A stretch of 54,910 nucleotides of DNA from assembly GCF_016287535.1 (NCBI RefSeq), contig NZ_JAEFAJ010000019.1, forward strand, positions 1 to 54,910, read 5' to 3'. Below, one piece after another: positions 8,185 to 17,410 of this stretch. The position numbers were made by a program, and so were the translations under genes. The stretch comes from Ruminococcus sp. Its GTDB lineage: Bacteria; Bacillota; Clostridia; Oscillospirales; Ruminococcaceae. The first letter of the stretch is position 1. The number at the start of each line of letters is the position of its first letter. The notes under the pieces are model-generated. The model had not been told where the DNA came from, made no database searches, and was given only the letters and a program-made list of their open reading frames with translations.

Positions 8185-8466
8185 TCAGCTTTTAAGAGCC
8201 TTTTCCAGCCAGACATTTGCGATGTCGAGAGCTTCATAAAGTCCGCACTCACGCTCTGCGTTCTTAACGAAAGCCTTGAGCGGGTCGGGTTCATTTGTGT
8301 CCATCTGAACGACTCTTACCTTTGAAGTCATCTGTTCACCGTTTTCATCTTTAGTTTCAAGGATCTGGATAAATATAACATAAGGGTCGGACATATAGCC
8401 GTAGTATAACTGATTTCCGTTTCTTACAAGCGGATAGCCCTTATATGTGTTGAATTTTTCGATCAT
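8185..8466 (-). CDS. Hypothetical protein, last gene of the ABC operon
   Basis: Soluble protein of 93 aa with no signal peptide. The pattern is mixed beta/alpha, for example YKGYPLVRNGNQLYYGYMSDPYVIFIQIL, then a C-terminal helix with Cys in ECGLYEALDIANVWLEKAL. I do not recognise a named family. A good GGAGG precedes the ATG, and the gene follows the DUF4340 gene by 18 bp, so it is probably co-transcribed and co-functional with the transporter. Confidence 0.75.
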   Translation of the reverse strand: MIEKFNTYKGYPLVRNGNQLYYGYMSDPYVIFIQILETKDENGEQMTSKVRVVQMDTNEPDPLKAFVKNAERECGLYEALDIANVWLEKALKS

Positions 8467-8484
8467 TCTATACCTCCCTGGAAA

Positions 8485-9990
8485 TTACCATCTCGTGACG
8501 AAATCGTCATCCGTATCTATTCTGCGTATATTGTCCAAAAGGACGCCGACATATGACTTTGTACAGTAATACTTGCTCTCACCGTTTACAACTATGAGCG
8601 AACGCATTACCGAGTCATCATAAAACTCGTATGTCATTGTCTTTCCCGTATATGAATCGCTGTACTTTATAACAGCGTCCGGCTCGCCCTCAGGAACAGG
8701 CACACCGAGCGCAAATTCCTCAGCATTTGTACCTGCAAGGAACGAATAGAACTTCCTGAACCTCTCGGAGCTGAAATCATTGCCGTTGAATGTTACCTTG
8801 AAATCAGACGATGAGGGAGTATCCGGTTTATTATCCGGGTCAGCAGGCTTTATGACAAACTCTGCCTTCTCTCCTCCGCCGCTTACTGTCATATCTGTTA
8901 TGTTCCATACATAAGCGTTTATGAGCATTCTTGTTGCCACATCTATGGGCTGAACAGTGAGCCACGGAGCTTTTTCGGCAGGTATGATGTATATTGTATT
9001 GCCGCCCTCAAGCATTCCATAGCAGCACTTGTTTCCTGAGTTATCAGAAAATACCTTGCCGAGAAGGAGTACGAACTTTTTGCTGCCGCAGTCAACCGAG
9101 ACCCTGCAGAACGGGTCGCTGAGTCCGGCTTCCTTTATATCCCCGTCCTTGCAGTGGATAACGTATATACCGGAAGCAGTAAGCCCGAACATACCTGTTA
9201 TGACATTTTCCGATGTTTCAACATTGAGGTAGCTCTCCGTTGGAAGCAGCATCTTGTGAGAAGATGAAGTACCGCCGGAATAAGCATTCTCGCTCATGGG
9301 ATCATATTCGATAAGGATATCGCTCTCCATGTCACTTCGCTCTATCCTGAGGCTTTCAACCTTTGGCTGATCTCCGTCAATGGTCGAGTCGATCATTGTC
9401 CTGTCAACAAAGTCGGTGACTGAATTGCTGTAATTCAATACGGTTGAGCTTTCAACTATATATACATCGTTCTTTCCGTCCACCATAACGTACTCTCCGT
9501 CGTCCGAAGGAGCAGTATCGCCCACGAAGAACCTGACTGTATTGCCGGATTCATATGTCATGTCAACTGTGGCAGTCGGTTTGGAAAATCCGTACTTTGA
9601 AACGTCGTCGCAGTCTCTCGCCACAACGGATTTGGCTGTAAGACCGTTTCCGTTATTGGCAAGAGTACCGATCATGAGTTCCTTTAATTTCAGATCGGAA
9701 TATCCCTCAAGGGTATATACCGGTTCCGAACCATCAGCAGGAGCTGATTTCATAACTACTGTAAGCTCGCCCTCGCTGTTTTTTACGACTACTTTTTTTA
9801 CAGTTCCCTCCTGACCGTTGTCGCTTACCAGTACCGTTCCGGAACCGTCGGCAACAGTAGCCAGCAGTGTAGGTGTCGCAGGGTCGCTGCCGCCCTCCTC
9901 AGGCGATAACTTCATGTAAGCGTAGCCTCCGCCCAGCAGCGCCGCAAGCACTGCACTCAGAGCGATTATACCCTTTGCTTGCTTTTTCAT
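8485..9990 (-). CDS. DUF4340 domain-containing membrane-anchored protein
   Basis: Protein of 501 aa with a short cytoplasmic start (MKKQAKG), one N-terminal transmembrane anchor (IIALSAVLAALLGGGYAYM) and a large extracytoplasmic part made of repeated beta-rich units with Gly/Asp/Ser turns, as in DUF4340 proteins. DUF4340 genes commonly follow GldG-like genes in gliding-type ABC operons, exactly as here; the start shares its first base with the GldG-like stop. Function unknown; it is probably the extracytoplasmic part of the transporter. Confidence 0.85.
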   Translation of the reverse strand: MKKQAKGIIALSAVLAALLGGGYAYMKLSPEEGGSDPATPTLLATVADGSGTVLVSDNGQEGTVKKVVVKNSEGELTVVMKSAPADGSEPVYTLEGYSDLKLKELMIGTLANNGNGLTAKSVVARDCDDVSKYGFSKPTATVDMTYESGNTVRFFVGDTAPSDDGEYVMVDGKNDVYIVESSTVLNYSNSVTDFVDRTMIDSTIDGDQPKVESLRIERSDMESDILIEYDPMSENAYSGGTSSSHKMLLPTESYLNVETSENVITGMFGLTASGIYVIHCKDGDIKEAGLSDPFCRVSVDCGSKKFVLLLGKVFSDNSGNKCCYGMLEGGNTIYIIPAEKAPWLTVQPIDVATRMLINAYVWNITDMTVSGGGEKAEFVIKPADPDNKPDTPSSSDFKVTFNGNDFSSERFRKFYSFLAGTNAEEFALGVPVPEGEPDAVIKYSDSYTGKTMTYEFYDDSVMRSLIVVNGESKYYCTKSYVGVLLDNIRRIDTDDDFVTRW

Positions 9991-11711
9991 TACTTATTCC
10001 TTCTCCTTAACAGTACGATTACGCCTGCAGCAGCAACCAAGAACGGGAGTACCCATACAACTATTATCTGTATAGTCTTTGCCTGCTTTGCAGTAGGAGC
10101 AAGGAATGAGCTCTGGAGATTCTTATCGGGAATGATAATGCTGTTTTCCTTGCCTGACATCTTGTTTATGATATTGATAAGGACATTTGCATTATTGAAT
10201 CTTGTAGTGTTCTGAATATATACCGCGTCAGTCATAAGTGAGCTTCCGATCACGAGGAGCTCGCTTCCGAATACCTGAAGCTGCTCTGAATCCTCTTTTC
10301 TCGAAAGCATAACGATCGGCTTTGCGCCCTTGTCGTCGGTATTCTGGGTTCTTTCTATCATATCGACCGTATATGAAGTAGCCGATGATGACAGTATAGT
10401 TTTTACGATGTCGCCGTTGTTCTTCTTGATCTCAGAAAGCTCCCTCGGAAGCTCCGCAACTATGGAAAGCTTTTCGTTAGGCATAGTTCCGACTGAATCG
10501 GCATCGGTTATATCAATGGCGATTCCGACGTGCTGATAATACTGATCGTCGTAAAAAGCCTTGACCTTATCGTCCTCATCGTGAACGTACCTGTTTTCGA
10601 CCTTTATGCTCCAGTCGGAAAGGAACTCTGCGATATTAGGCAGATCAGTCTGACTGTAATCCGGAACATAAATCATGTTCCTGTCGTAATGTCCGCCGTT
10701 GAAAAGGAAATCGCTCATTTTCTTTATGACATCGTCAGTAAAGTCAACGGTAGGAGCAAATACAACGAGCATATCGTAATCCATGGGGTCTAATGTGTCA
10801 TTGGCGATATCAATCTCCTTGCATTCATAGCCGTTCTTTTCAAGGAGATCCTTCTCAAAGCTGTTTATAGCGTCTTCAGAAGAAACCGACTGTGAATCGT
10901 AGAGCGGAGCGCCGTTTATGGTCTTTGCAAACGCAACTCTTACAGGACTGATATCCGTTACGTTCATTATAGCTGATGTCAGTACGCTCTCACCGACAAA
11001 CAGACATTTGAACTCGCCGTTTTTCATTGCGTTTTCGTCAGGCTTGAGCAAATTTATAACTTCCTGCTCAGCAAGGACCCTTACTCTGTCCCCTGAACTG
11101 ATGATGATAGCACCGCTGCCTATATCACCGCTGTAATTCTGCTTATACTTGTTTATAACATCAGGGTCGATGTTCATATCCACGTATTTGACATTTATAC
11201 TGCCCTTGCTCTGTGCGGCGTATACCGAATACTTTTCGAGCAGCTCAGGTATCATCTCGAACGGGATCTCAGCCTGAACACCGTACTGCGCGTAATAGCT
11301 CTCAGCCTGCGCCCTGCGGGTATCAAAATAATCCTTTGTCGCCGTGACGGTTATATCAACGTCCTTTTCAATATTTTTAAGAACGCTAATGGTCTGGTCG
11401 GTGAGCTCATATCTGTTGTCGGGAGTAATGTCGAGATTGATGGGAGAGCGCTTTGCGAGAGCGTTGACCATGACGTTGATAACAACAACTATAGTGAGAA
11501 CAAGGGCGATGATGATGTAGAACATCGTTCCGTACTTGAACTTTCTTGAACCAAATGCCCCCAGTTTGTTCTTTATCCAGCCTGAAGAGGCACTCTTTCC
11601 GGCTGTCTCGCCGCCGACGTCAGTCGTACCGGTGACATTTTCCAGTGAATCGCTGTTTATATCCTCGGCAGTATTATTTGCGTTTTTCTTGCCGGTATCA
11701 TTTTTACTCAT
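9990..11711 (-). CDS. GldG family ABC-associated protein
   Basis: About 573 aa. An N-terminal Asn/Asp/Ser-rich cytoplasmic tail of about 55 residues precedes a membrane segment (FYIIIALVLTIVVVINVMVNALA). Then comes the GldG extracytoplasmic domain with NRYELTDQTISVLKN near its start and DMLVVFAPTVDFTDD, and a C-terminal membrane segment ending in RRRNK. The ATG at 11711 is preferred because the reading frame upstream runs into the permease gene; AAGGAAGG lies 11 nt before it. Gld-type proteins accompany an ABC ATPase and permease in gliding bacteria and many Firmicutes; here motility is not implied. Confidence 0.88.
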   Translation of the reverse strand: MSKNDTGKKNANNTAEDINSDSLENVTGTTDVGGETAGKSASSGWIKNKLGAFGSRKFKYGTMFYIIIALVLTIVVVINVMVNALAKRSPINLDITPDNRYELTDQTISVLKNIEKDVDITVTATKDYFDTRRAQAESYYAQYGVQAEIPFEMIPELLEKYSVYAAQSKGSINVKYVDMNIDPDVINKYKQNYSGDIGSGAIIISSGDRVRVLAEQEVINLLKPDENAMKNGEFKCLFVGESVLTSAIMNVTDISPVRVAFAKTINGAPLYDSQSVSSEDAINSFEKDLLEKNGYECKEIDIANDTLDPMDYDMLVVFAPTVDFTDDVIKKMSDFLFNGGHYDRNMIYVPDYSQTDLPNIAEFLSDWSIKVENRYVHDEDDKVKAFYDDQYYQHVGIAIDITDADSVGTMPNEKLSIVAELPRELSEIKKNNGDIVKTILSSSATSYTVDMIERTQNTDDKGAKPIVMLSRKEDSEQLQVFGSELLVIGSSLMTDAVYIQNTTRFNNANVLINIINKMSGKENSIIIPDKNLQSSFLAPTAKQAKTIQIIVVWVLPFLVAAAGVIVLLRRRNK

Positions 11712-11739
11712 CTGTATACAAACCTTCCTTTCACGAGTC

Positions 11740-12462
11740 TCAGCTCCAGCGTCTCTTCTCAAGCACCTTGACGGTGAGGAAGTTGAAGACGAAGGCTACG
11801 CTGACAAAGAACAGCACACTTGTAAGGCTGAACACGCCTCTTGTGAATTCAATATACCTTGAATAGAAGGATATATTTGTAACTGCCTTGTAGACAAGTT
11901 TAAGATATCCTGACTTGGAATTTGCAAAGCCGGATACCAGTGATTCCGAAAGGTAGAGAACGAAAAGCACTACCAGACATACTACCGCGGAAGCCATCTG
12001 ATTCTCGGTAAGAGAGGAGATGAAAAGTCCAACAGCAATGAACGCAGCTCCGAGGAAGAGCATTGCGAAATAATTGCCCAGAAGCGACGGCCATATAACG
12101 TCGCCGAGGTAGTTGATAACGAATGCGTATATAAAGATCACAGACTCAGCAATAACATACAGTGTAAGCGCTGCAAAGTATTTGCCGAGCACGATCTCCC
12201 ACAGACCTATCGGAGCTGTGAGAAGCCCCTGATCCGTCTTGTTCTTTTTCTCCTCGCTGAGAAGCTTCATTGTGAGCACGGGTATCAGGAACAGAACGAT
12301 AATGAACATCGAACCGAACAGATTTGAAGTATCCGCATTTCCTGCCGCGATCACCGTATTATAGAAGAATATCCCTGAAACGAGCCAGAACACAGTCAGA
12401 AATACATAAGCCACGCCGGATGTGAAGAAGGCGCCTATTTCACGTCTGTAAATCGCCAGCAT
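11740..12462 (-). CDS. ABC-2 permease, GldF-like
   Basis: Membrane protein of 240 aa with six hydrophobic segments, beginning MLAIYRREIGAFFTSGVAYVF, the usual start of GldF/NosY-type permeases. The motif LTMKLLSEEKKNKTDQGLLTA (split around residues 62-82) is the family's conserved cytoplasmic loop. It shares one base with the ATPase stop (TAATG) and lies 28 bp before the GldG-like gene. Together the three form the core of the transporter. Confidence 0.92.
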   Translation of the reverse strand: MLAIYRREIGAFFTSGVAYVFLTVFWLVSGIFFYNTVIAAGNADTSNLFGSMFIIVLFLIPVLTMKLLSEEKKNKTDQGLLTAPIGLWEIVLGKYFAALTLYVIAESVIFIYAFVINYLGDVIWPSLLGNYFAMLFLGAAFIAVGLFISSLTENQMASAVVCLVVLFVLYLSESLVSGFANSKSGYLKLVYKAVTNISFYSRYIEFTRGVFSLTSVLFFVSVAFVFNFLTVKVLEKRRWS

Positions 12463-13565
12463 TATTCCTCACCTCCGTTGCTTTCTTCTGAGCCTTCCTT
12501 ATTCTCAGTATCTTTTTCCTCTTCATTGACAGCATTGAGAGAGCCATCCTCGCCGACCTTCAGATCAAGCTTAGGAGCCGGTCTGCTCTTCTTTTCTGCA
12601 TCCTTTTCAGAACCTGTATCTGTCATTGTGATCTTCATGAAGATGTCCTCAAGAGTGAGGTCTGAGAGCTGGAGCATAAGGATATTCCAGCCGTTTTCTG
12701 CACAGATGCGGTTGATCTCACGGCGGACGTCGGTCTTGCCGTCGGTCTCGACATCATAGTCGTAAATGCCCTTTTCGCGCTCCATATCAGCACGTATATA
12801 CTTTACGCCGCTTATACCCTTTACAGCATCAGTGATAAGGCGCTTATCATCTGCGGTATGAGTAGGACCCTCGATACGAAGAGTCATCTTGTGCTCGTTG
12901 GTGATATCCGAAGCTATCTCCTCGGCAGTACCGTCTGCTGCTATCTGTCCCTTGTTTATAATGATTATCCTGTCGCATACCGCCTGTATCTCAGGCAGTA
13001 TATGTGACGAAAGGATAACCGTATGTCTCTTTCCGAGCTTCTTGATAAGAGTTCTTATCTCGATTATCTGCTTAGGGTCGAGACCGACAGTAGGCTCGTC
13101 AAGAATGAGCACGGGCGGATTGTTTATAAGAGCCTGTGCCAGTCCTACTCTCTGGCGGTAACCTTTTGAAAGGTTCTTTATTATCCTGTCCTTTACGTCG
13201 TATATCTTACAGAGATTGCACACATCCTTGAGATGTGCCTTTCTCGGAAGCTTGCACTTTTTCAGATCGTAGATGAAGCTGAGATAGCCCTCGACTGTCA
13301 TATCCACATAAAGGGGCGGTATTTCAGGAAGATATCCGATATTTGCCTTTGCCTTCTTGGGATCCTCAAGGATATCAACGCCGTCTATCAGAACCTCTCC
13401 GGCTGATGACGAGATATATCCTGTCAGCATATTCATCGTAGTCGACTTTCCGGCGCCGTTAGGACCGAGGAAGCCGAGTATCTCACCCTTTTCGACCTTG
13501 AAGCTTATATTGCTCACAGCGAGCTTGTCGCCGTATGATTTAGTAAGGTTTCTGACCTCTATCAT
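12462..13565 (-). CDS. ABC transporter ATP-binding protein, GldA-like, with acidic tail
   Basis: ATPase of 367 aa. Walker A GPNGAGKST (about residues 36-44), signature LSKGYRQRVG, Walker B VLILDEPTVGLDP and switch His in LSSHILPE are all intact. After the usual ~310 residues there is an extra tail of about 50 residues, rich in Glu, Lys and Asp, which most relatives of this type lack. First gene of the leftward operon. The substrate is unknown. Confidence 0.93.
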   Translation of the reverse strand: MIEVRNLTKSYGDKLAVSNISFKVEKGEILGFLGPNGAGKSTTMNMLTGYISSSAGEVLIDGVDILEDPKKAKANIGYLPEIPPLYVDMTVEGYLSFIYDLKKCKLPRKAHLKDVCNLCKIYDVKDRIIKNLSKGYRQRVGLAQALINNPPVLILDEPTVGLDPKQIIEIRTLIKKLGKRHTVILSSHILPEIQAVCDRIIIINKGQIAADGTAEEIASDITNEHKMTLRIEGPTHTADDKRLITDAVKGISGVKYIRADMEREKGIYDYDVETDGKTDVRREINRICAENGWNILMLQLSDLTLEDIFMKITMTDTGSEKDAEKKSRPAPKLDLKVGEDGSLNAVNEEEKDTENKEGSEESNGGEE

Positions 13566-13595
13566 TGGGTTTGACCCTCCTTATTGCGTATGTTG

Positions 13596-13619
13596 ACGGC
13601 ACATGATATCAGGTGCCGT
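13596..13619 (-). other. Inverted repeat in the leader of the gliding-type ABC operon
   Basis: ACGGCAC / GTGCCGT arms with a 10-nt centre, 30 bp upstream of the ATPase start codon. It has no T-tract, so it is more likely an operator or a leader stem than a terminator. No convincing -35/-10 pair was found in 13566-13686. Confidence 0.4.
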
Positions 13620-13686
13620 TATAGTTCACAGCAACTACAATGTTAATACTTTTTTGTGATAACAGAGTGAAAGTGCTGCGAATTTT

Positions 13687-14565
13687 TTACAATATATTGA
13701 TGGCAGACTTTATATCCGCGCCGATCTGTTTTTTCAGTTCCTCAACAGAACCGAATTTCATCTCAGGACGGATGAATCTTTTAAGTCTTACCTGAAGCGG
13801 ACTTCCGTAAAGGTCTCCCGAAAATCCGTGTATATAGGTTTCTGCAAGCGGTGCGCCGCCGTAATCCACGGTAGGCTTCACACCGATATCCGTAATGGAC
13901 GGATATTTTTTTCCGCCGGTCACAGTCTCCGAAGCGTATACTCCGAACCTGGGCACGAGTTGTCCCCTGCCGAAGAGCTGATTTGCTGTAGGGAATCCGA
14001 TAGTGCGTCCGAGCTGAGCTCCGCGGCTCACTTCCTTAAAAATAAGGTAAGGCGCTCCGAGAAAAAGCTCCGCCTTTTCCATATCGCCCTTAGAGACAAG
14101 CTCGCGTATCAGCGTTGAGGATACTCTCTGACCGCAGCAGCAGATATCCTCCACCGCCATGACCGAGAAACCGTATTTTTTTCCGTATTCCCGGAGCTTA
14201 TCCACTCCGCAGGCAGCTCCACTGCCGAAACGGAAATCATAACCGCAGCACACAAAGGCAGCGTTCAGCTCTCCGCACAGGATATCCCTTGCGAAGCTGT
14301 CGCCGTCCATGCCGCGGATATCCGCAAAATCAGGTGAAAGCACCCGTCCGATACCGCATTCCTTTTCAAGTATGGAGCTCTTTTCGTCCGTGCTGTAGAT
14401 ATAGCCTGCCGCCCCCTTGTTCACTGTACTTTCCGGCGGAAAGGTAAAAGCGCAGGGCTCCAGCCCGTCGGCTCTCCTGTCAGCGGCAGCTTTCAGTACA
14501 GCCCGGTGTCCGAGGTGTACTCCGTCAAAAAGCCCTAAAGCAACAGCTGTTTTCTGATATCCCAT
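13687..14565 (-). CDS. ribF: Bifunctional riboflavin kinase/FAD synthetase RibF
   Basis: Protein of 292 aa that makes FMN and then FAD. The N-terminal nucleotidyltransferase motif ALGLFDGVHLGH (residues 9-20) and the C-terminal flavokinase motif GRTIGFPTAN (about residue 188) mark the two domains. It starts 4 bp after truB and is the last gene of the rimP operon; truB-ribF order is standard in Firmicutes. Confidence 0.96.
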   Translation of the reverse strand: MGYQKTAVALGLFDGVHLGHRAVLKAAADRRADGLEPCAFTFPPESTVNKGAAGYIYSTDEKSSILEKECGIGRVLSPDFADIRGMDGDSFARDILCGELNAAFVCCGYDFRFGSGAACGVDKLREYGKKYGFSVMAVEDICCCGQRVSSTLIRELVSKGDMEKAELFLGAPYLIFKEVSRGAQLGRTIGFPTANQLFGRGQLVPRFGVYASETVTGGKKYPSITDIGVKPTVDYGGAPLAETYIHGFSGDLYGSPLQVRLKRFIRPEMKFGSVEELKKQIGADIKSAINIL

Positions 14566-14569
14566 TCTG

Positions 14570-15463
14570 TCACCCTAAATTCTTTCCGATACGGAGCTCT
14601 CCGCTGTCAAAGTCCGCAAAGGCAGTGCCGATGAAGCCGCCGTCGGAGCCGTAGACCCCGTAGCAGTCAGCCTCCCTGACTATGCCGTGCACTCTTGATA
14701 TATCGAGCTTTACACCGTTTCTGTACATTCTTGTCTGAGCCTCGCCAAGTCTCAGCTTAGGCAGCTTCTCAAACACTCTTTCTATGGGGAGTATCAGCTC
14801 ACCCAGTCTGTCCTCGTCTCTTGCCTGCTGTATCTCCTCAAGGCTGTGGCAGTCGGCAAGAGTAAAGCCGCCGGAGGAGGTCCTTACAAGCGAGGTCATT
14901 ATCCCTCCGCAGCCCAGCTTATCACCGATATCGCTGATAATGGTCCTTATATAAGTGCCCTTGCCGCAGGCTATGGACATGACTCCCTCACGGGCAGCCT
15001 CGTCGTATTCCTCCAGCACAAGGCTTTCAACTTCTATCTCACGTGCCTGACGCTCCACCTCTATGCCCTGTCTCGCAAGGTCATAAAGGCGCTGACCGTT
15101 CACCTGAACAGCCGAATACATCGGAGGAAGCTGCATTATCCTGCCTGTAAAGTCAGGCAGCACAGCCTCTATCTGTTCCCGTGAAACAGCCTTATCCGAG
15201 CTTTCTCGCACCTCGCCCCATACGTCCTGAGTATCCGATACTGCTCCCAGACGGAAGCCTGCACGGTAGCTCTTGGTATTGTCCGGCATGATATCGCAGG
15301 CTTTTGTCGCGTTGCCCACGAATACCGGCAGAACGCCTGTAGCCATAGGGTCGAGGGTACCGCCGTGACCGAGACGCTTTATACGCAGTATACCGCGGAG
15401 CTTCGCAACAACATCAAAAGAAGTAAAGTCCTGCGGCTTATTCACGCAGAGTATCCCGTTCAT
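14570..15463 (-). CDS. truB: tRNA pseudouridine(55) synthase TruB
   Basis: Protein of 297 aa that forms pseudouridine 55 in the T loop of tRNAs. The opening GILCVNKPQDFTSFDVV and the catalytic segment HGGTLDPMATGVL (Asp in about residue 39) are diagnostic; a C-terminal PUA-like region follows. It overlaps the upstream nrnA-like gene by 4 bp, so it is coupled. Confidence 0.97.
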   Translation of the reverse strand: MNGILCVNKPQDFTSFDVVAKLRGILRIKRLGHGGTLDPMATGVLPVFVGNATKACDIMPDNTKSYRAGFRLGAVSDTQDVWGEVRESSDKAVSREQIEAVLPDFTGRIMQLPPMYSAVQVNGQRLYDLARQGIEVERQAREIEVESLVLEEYDEAAREGVMSIACGKGTYIRTIISDIGDKLGCGGIMTSLVRTSSGGFTLADCHSLEEIQQARDEDRLGELILPIERVFEKLPKLRLGEAQTRMYRNGVKLDISRVHGIVREADCYGVYGSDGGFIGTAFADFDSGELRIGKNLG

Positions 15464-16413
15464 TCGCCAAGCGCCCTTTTTACAGAGTCTATAAGCTTCT
15501 GCTTTGCGTCCTCAAGAGGTCCGCTTATGGTGCAGCCGGCAGCCTTCGCGTGACCGCCGCCGCCTATGGACTGGCATATAGCCGATACGTTGACGTCGTT
15601 GGCAGAACGGAATGAGCATTTGTATACTCCGTCCTCACGCTCGCGCATGAGTATGCCGACCTCTGTATTCTCCAGCTGTATGGTCAGCGGAGCGAAGCCC
15701 TCCAGCTCCTCCATTGAAACGCCCATATCCTTCATCATATCCTGCGTTACCGCAGCGATAGCAAGCTTTCCGCCGAGGCAGTATTCCATGAGCTCGTTCA
15801 CCTTCGCTTCGAGCTTCAGTCTGCCCATTGACTTGACATCGAACATATAGCGGTTTATCCTTGCAAAATTAATATCGTAGCTGCGCATCATCTCAGCCGC
15901 TATCTCATGAGCGTGAGGAGTTGTGCAGTCGTACTTGAAGCAGCCAGAATCCGTAGCGATACCGGTATAAAGGCACATAGCGCAGTGCTTTGTGATCTTT
16001 ACGCCCATATACTTTGCAAGGTCGTATATTATCTCGCAGGCTGCCGTAGCGTCAGCACGGAGTATGGTATTCTCTGCGTAGTTGTTGTTTGATATATGGT
16101 GGTCGATGCAGAGCTGCACCTTTCCGCCGTAGATGTCCTTATAATCGCCCATAAGCGTCTCATCGGCTATATCCACCGCGATAATGGTCTTTGGTTCAAA
16201 TTCCTCACCGGCTCCGACACTGGTGAGGAAGTCGTAGCGCGACGGGAAAACATCGTGACATACGACTCTGCTGCGGATACCCATCTGAGCAAGGATATCC
16301 TTCATCGCAAAACCTGCGCCTATGCAGTCTCCGTCCGGATTGCGATGAGTTATTATAACTGCGTCCTGGCAGTTTCTGAGAAAGAGCTCAGCCTCACTGA
16401 AACCAATGAACAT
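15460..16413 (-). CDS. nrnA: DHH family phosphoesterase, NrnA-like
   Basis: Protein of 317 aa. Motif I HRNPDGDCIG, the DHH motif CIDHHISN, and the C-terminal DHHA1 glycine motif GGGGHAKAAG show an intact active site with two metal ions. NrnA-type enzymes degrade nano-RNA (2-5 nt) and may dephosphorylate pAp. It lies between rbfA and truB, the usual place. Whether it also acts on cyclic dinucleotides cannot be told from sequence. Confidence 0.92.
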   Translation of the reverse strand: MFIGFSEAELFLRNCQDAVIITHRNPDGDCIGAGFAMKDILAQMGIRSRVVCHDVFPSRYDFLTSVGAGEEFEPKTIIAVDIADETLMGDYKDIYGGKVQLCIDHHISNNNYAENTILRADATAACEIIYDLAKYMGVKITKHCAMCLYTGIATDSGCFKYDCTTPHAHEIAAEMMRSYDINFARINRYMFDVKSMGRLKLEAKVNELMEYCLGGKLAIAAVTQDMMKDMGVSMEELEGFAPLTIQLENTEVGILMREREDGVYKCSFRSANDVNVSAICQSIGGGGHAKAAGCTISGPLEDAKQKLIDSVKRALGE

Positions 16414-16425
16414 ACAAAGCCCTCC

Positions 16426-16764
16426 TTAAAGCAGGTCGTGGAGCTTCTTGCTTATCTCCGCGCTTCTCTCGATAGAGTTGTCAGCGATAAAAGTAAGCTC
16501 CGGCGCCTTGCGCATTTTAAGTCTGTGGAAAAGCTCCCGCTTTACAAAGCCTGCGGCGCTTTTCAATCCCTCAACCGATTCCTTTGCCCTCTCGATACCG
16601 TCAAAGCTGGAAACGTATATCTTGCAGTTTGACATATCGCCTGAGAGGTCAGCTCTTACGATAGTGAGCATCTTGTCTATTCTCGGATCCTTCAGCTCGC
16701 GGAGAATAGCAGTCATCTCACGTTTTATATCTTCAGCCATACGGCTGTTCTTGAAATTAGGCAT
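16426..16764 (-). CDS. rbfA: Ribosome-binding factor A
   Basis: Protein of 112 aa with the KH-like fold. Typical are RMAEDIKREMTAILRELKDPRI near the start and CKIYVSSF in the core. RbfA binds the 30S subunit and helps 16S rRNA 5'-end maturation. It is placed between a Lys/Ala-rich orphan and nrnA in the rimP operon; 12 bp separate it from nrnA. Confidence 0.95.
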   Translation of the reverse strand: MPNFKNSRMAEDIKREMTAILRELKDPRIDKMLTIVRADLSGDMSNCKIYVSSFDGIERAKESVEGLKSAAGFVKRELFHRLKMRKAPELTFIADNSIERSAEISKKLHDLL

Positions 16765-16781
16765 CTTATTCCTTCCTGTCG

Positions 16782-17369
16782 TTACAGTTTGACGGTAAAG
16801 CCGCCTCCTGCTGTCTCTTCGTGTTTATCGGACTCGGCAGATTTTTCCTTTTTTGAGGACGCCTTTCCGGCAGCCGCCTTTTTTGAAGCAGGCTTTTTTG
16901 CAGTTGTTTTCTTAGCCGCGGTCTTCTTTGCAGCAGGCTTCTTTGTCGTCTTTGCCGCTGTTTTTCCCTCAGGCTCCGCTCCGGCAGCTTCAGCCTCAGC
17001 CTCAGCTGCTTCAACAGCCGCCGTACCGTCGGGATCGTTGAAGAATCCGCCTGTAAACATCTCCGCCGAGAACGCCTCGTCCTCAGGAGTAGCGCTGTAA
17101 TCGGGAATATCGTCGTCGCCCTCTTCGCCGTAGTAGATATCGGCATAATTTCCGTACTCAGGCTCAAGCTCCACATCACGTACCGGACGCTCTATGCCCA
17201 TAAGGTCGTCTGAATACTCCTCCGGCTCCTCCATTGCGCTGCACTGACCGAGAAGTATCTTCTTTACCGATTCAAAGAAGAATATATCTATCGGTCCGAA
17301 ATCGTCCCAAGCCAGTGCCTCGTTGCAGTACTGCAGCATATCTGCCGTACTCATTCTGCTGTTATCCAT
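16782..17369 (-). CDS. Hypothetical protein with histone H1-like Lys/Ala tail
   Basis: Protein of 195 aa without recognised family. Residues 1-45 look folded (TADMLQYCNEALAWDDFGPI), residues 46-110 are strongly acidic, and residues about 118-185 consist of AAKK, TAKK and PASKK units like those of histone H1-type or SR1-like basic tails. GGGGG lies 8 nt before the ATG. It sits between infB and rbfA, where Firmicutes usually have no gene, in the same transcript. A nucleic-acid or ribosome contact by the basic tail is inference. Confidence 0.75.
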   Translation of the reverse strand: MDNSRMSTADMLQYCNEALAWDDFGPIDIFFFESVKKILLGQCSAMEEPEEYSDDLMGIERPVRDVELEPEYGNYADIYYGEEGDDDIPDYSATPEDEAFSAEMFTGGFFNDPDGTAAVEAAEAEAEAAGAEPEGKTAAKTTKKPAAKKTAAKKTTAKKPASKKAAAGKASSKKEKSAESDKHEETAGGGFTVKL

Positions 17370-17410
17370 AAGAAATTCCCCCTTTGATCATTATATAAAG
17401 CAATAAATCA

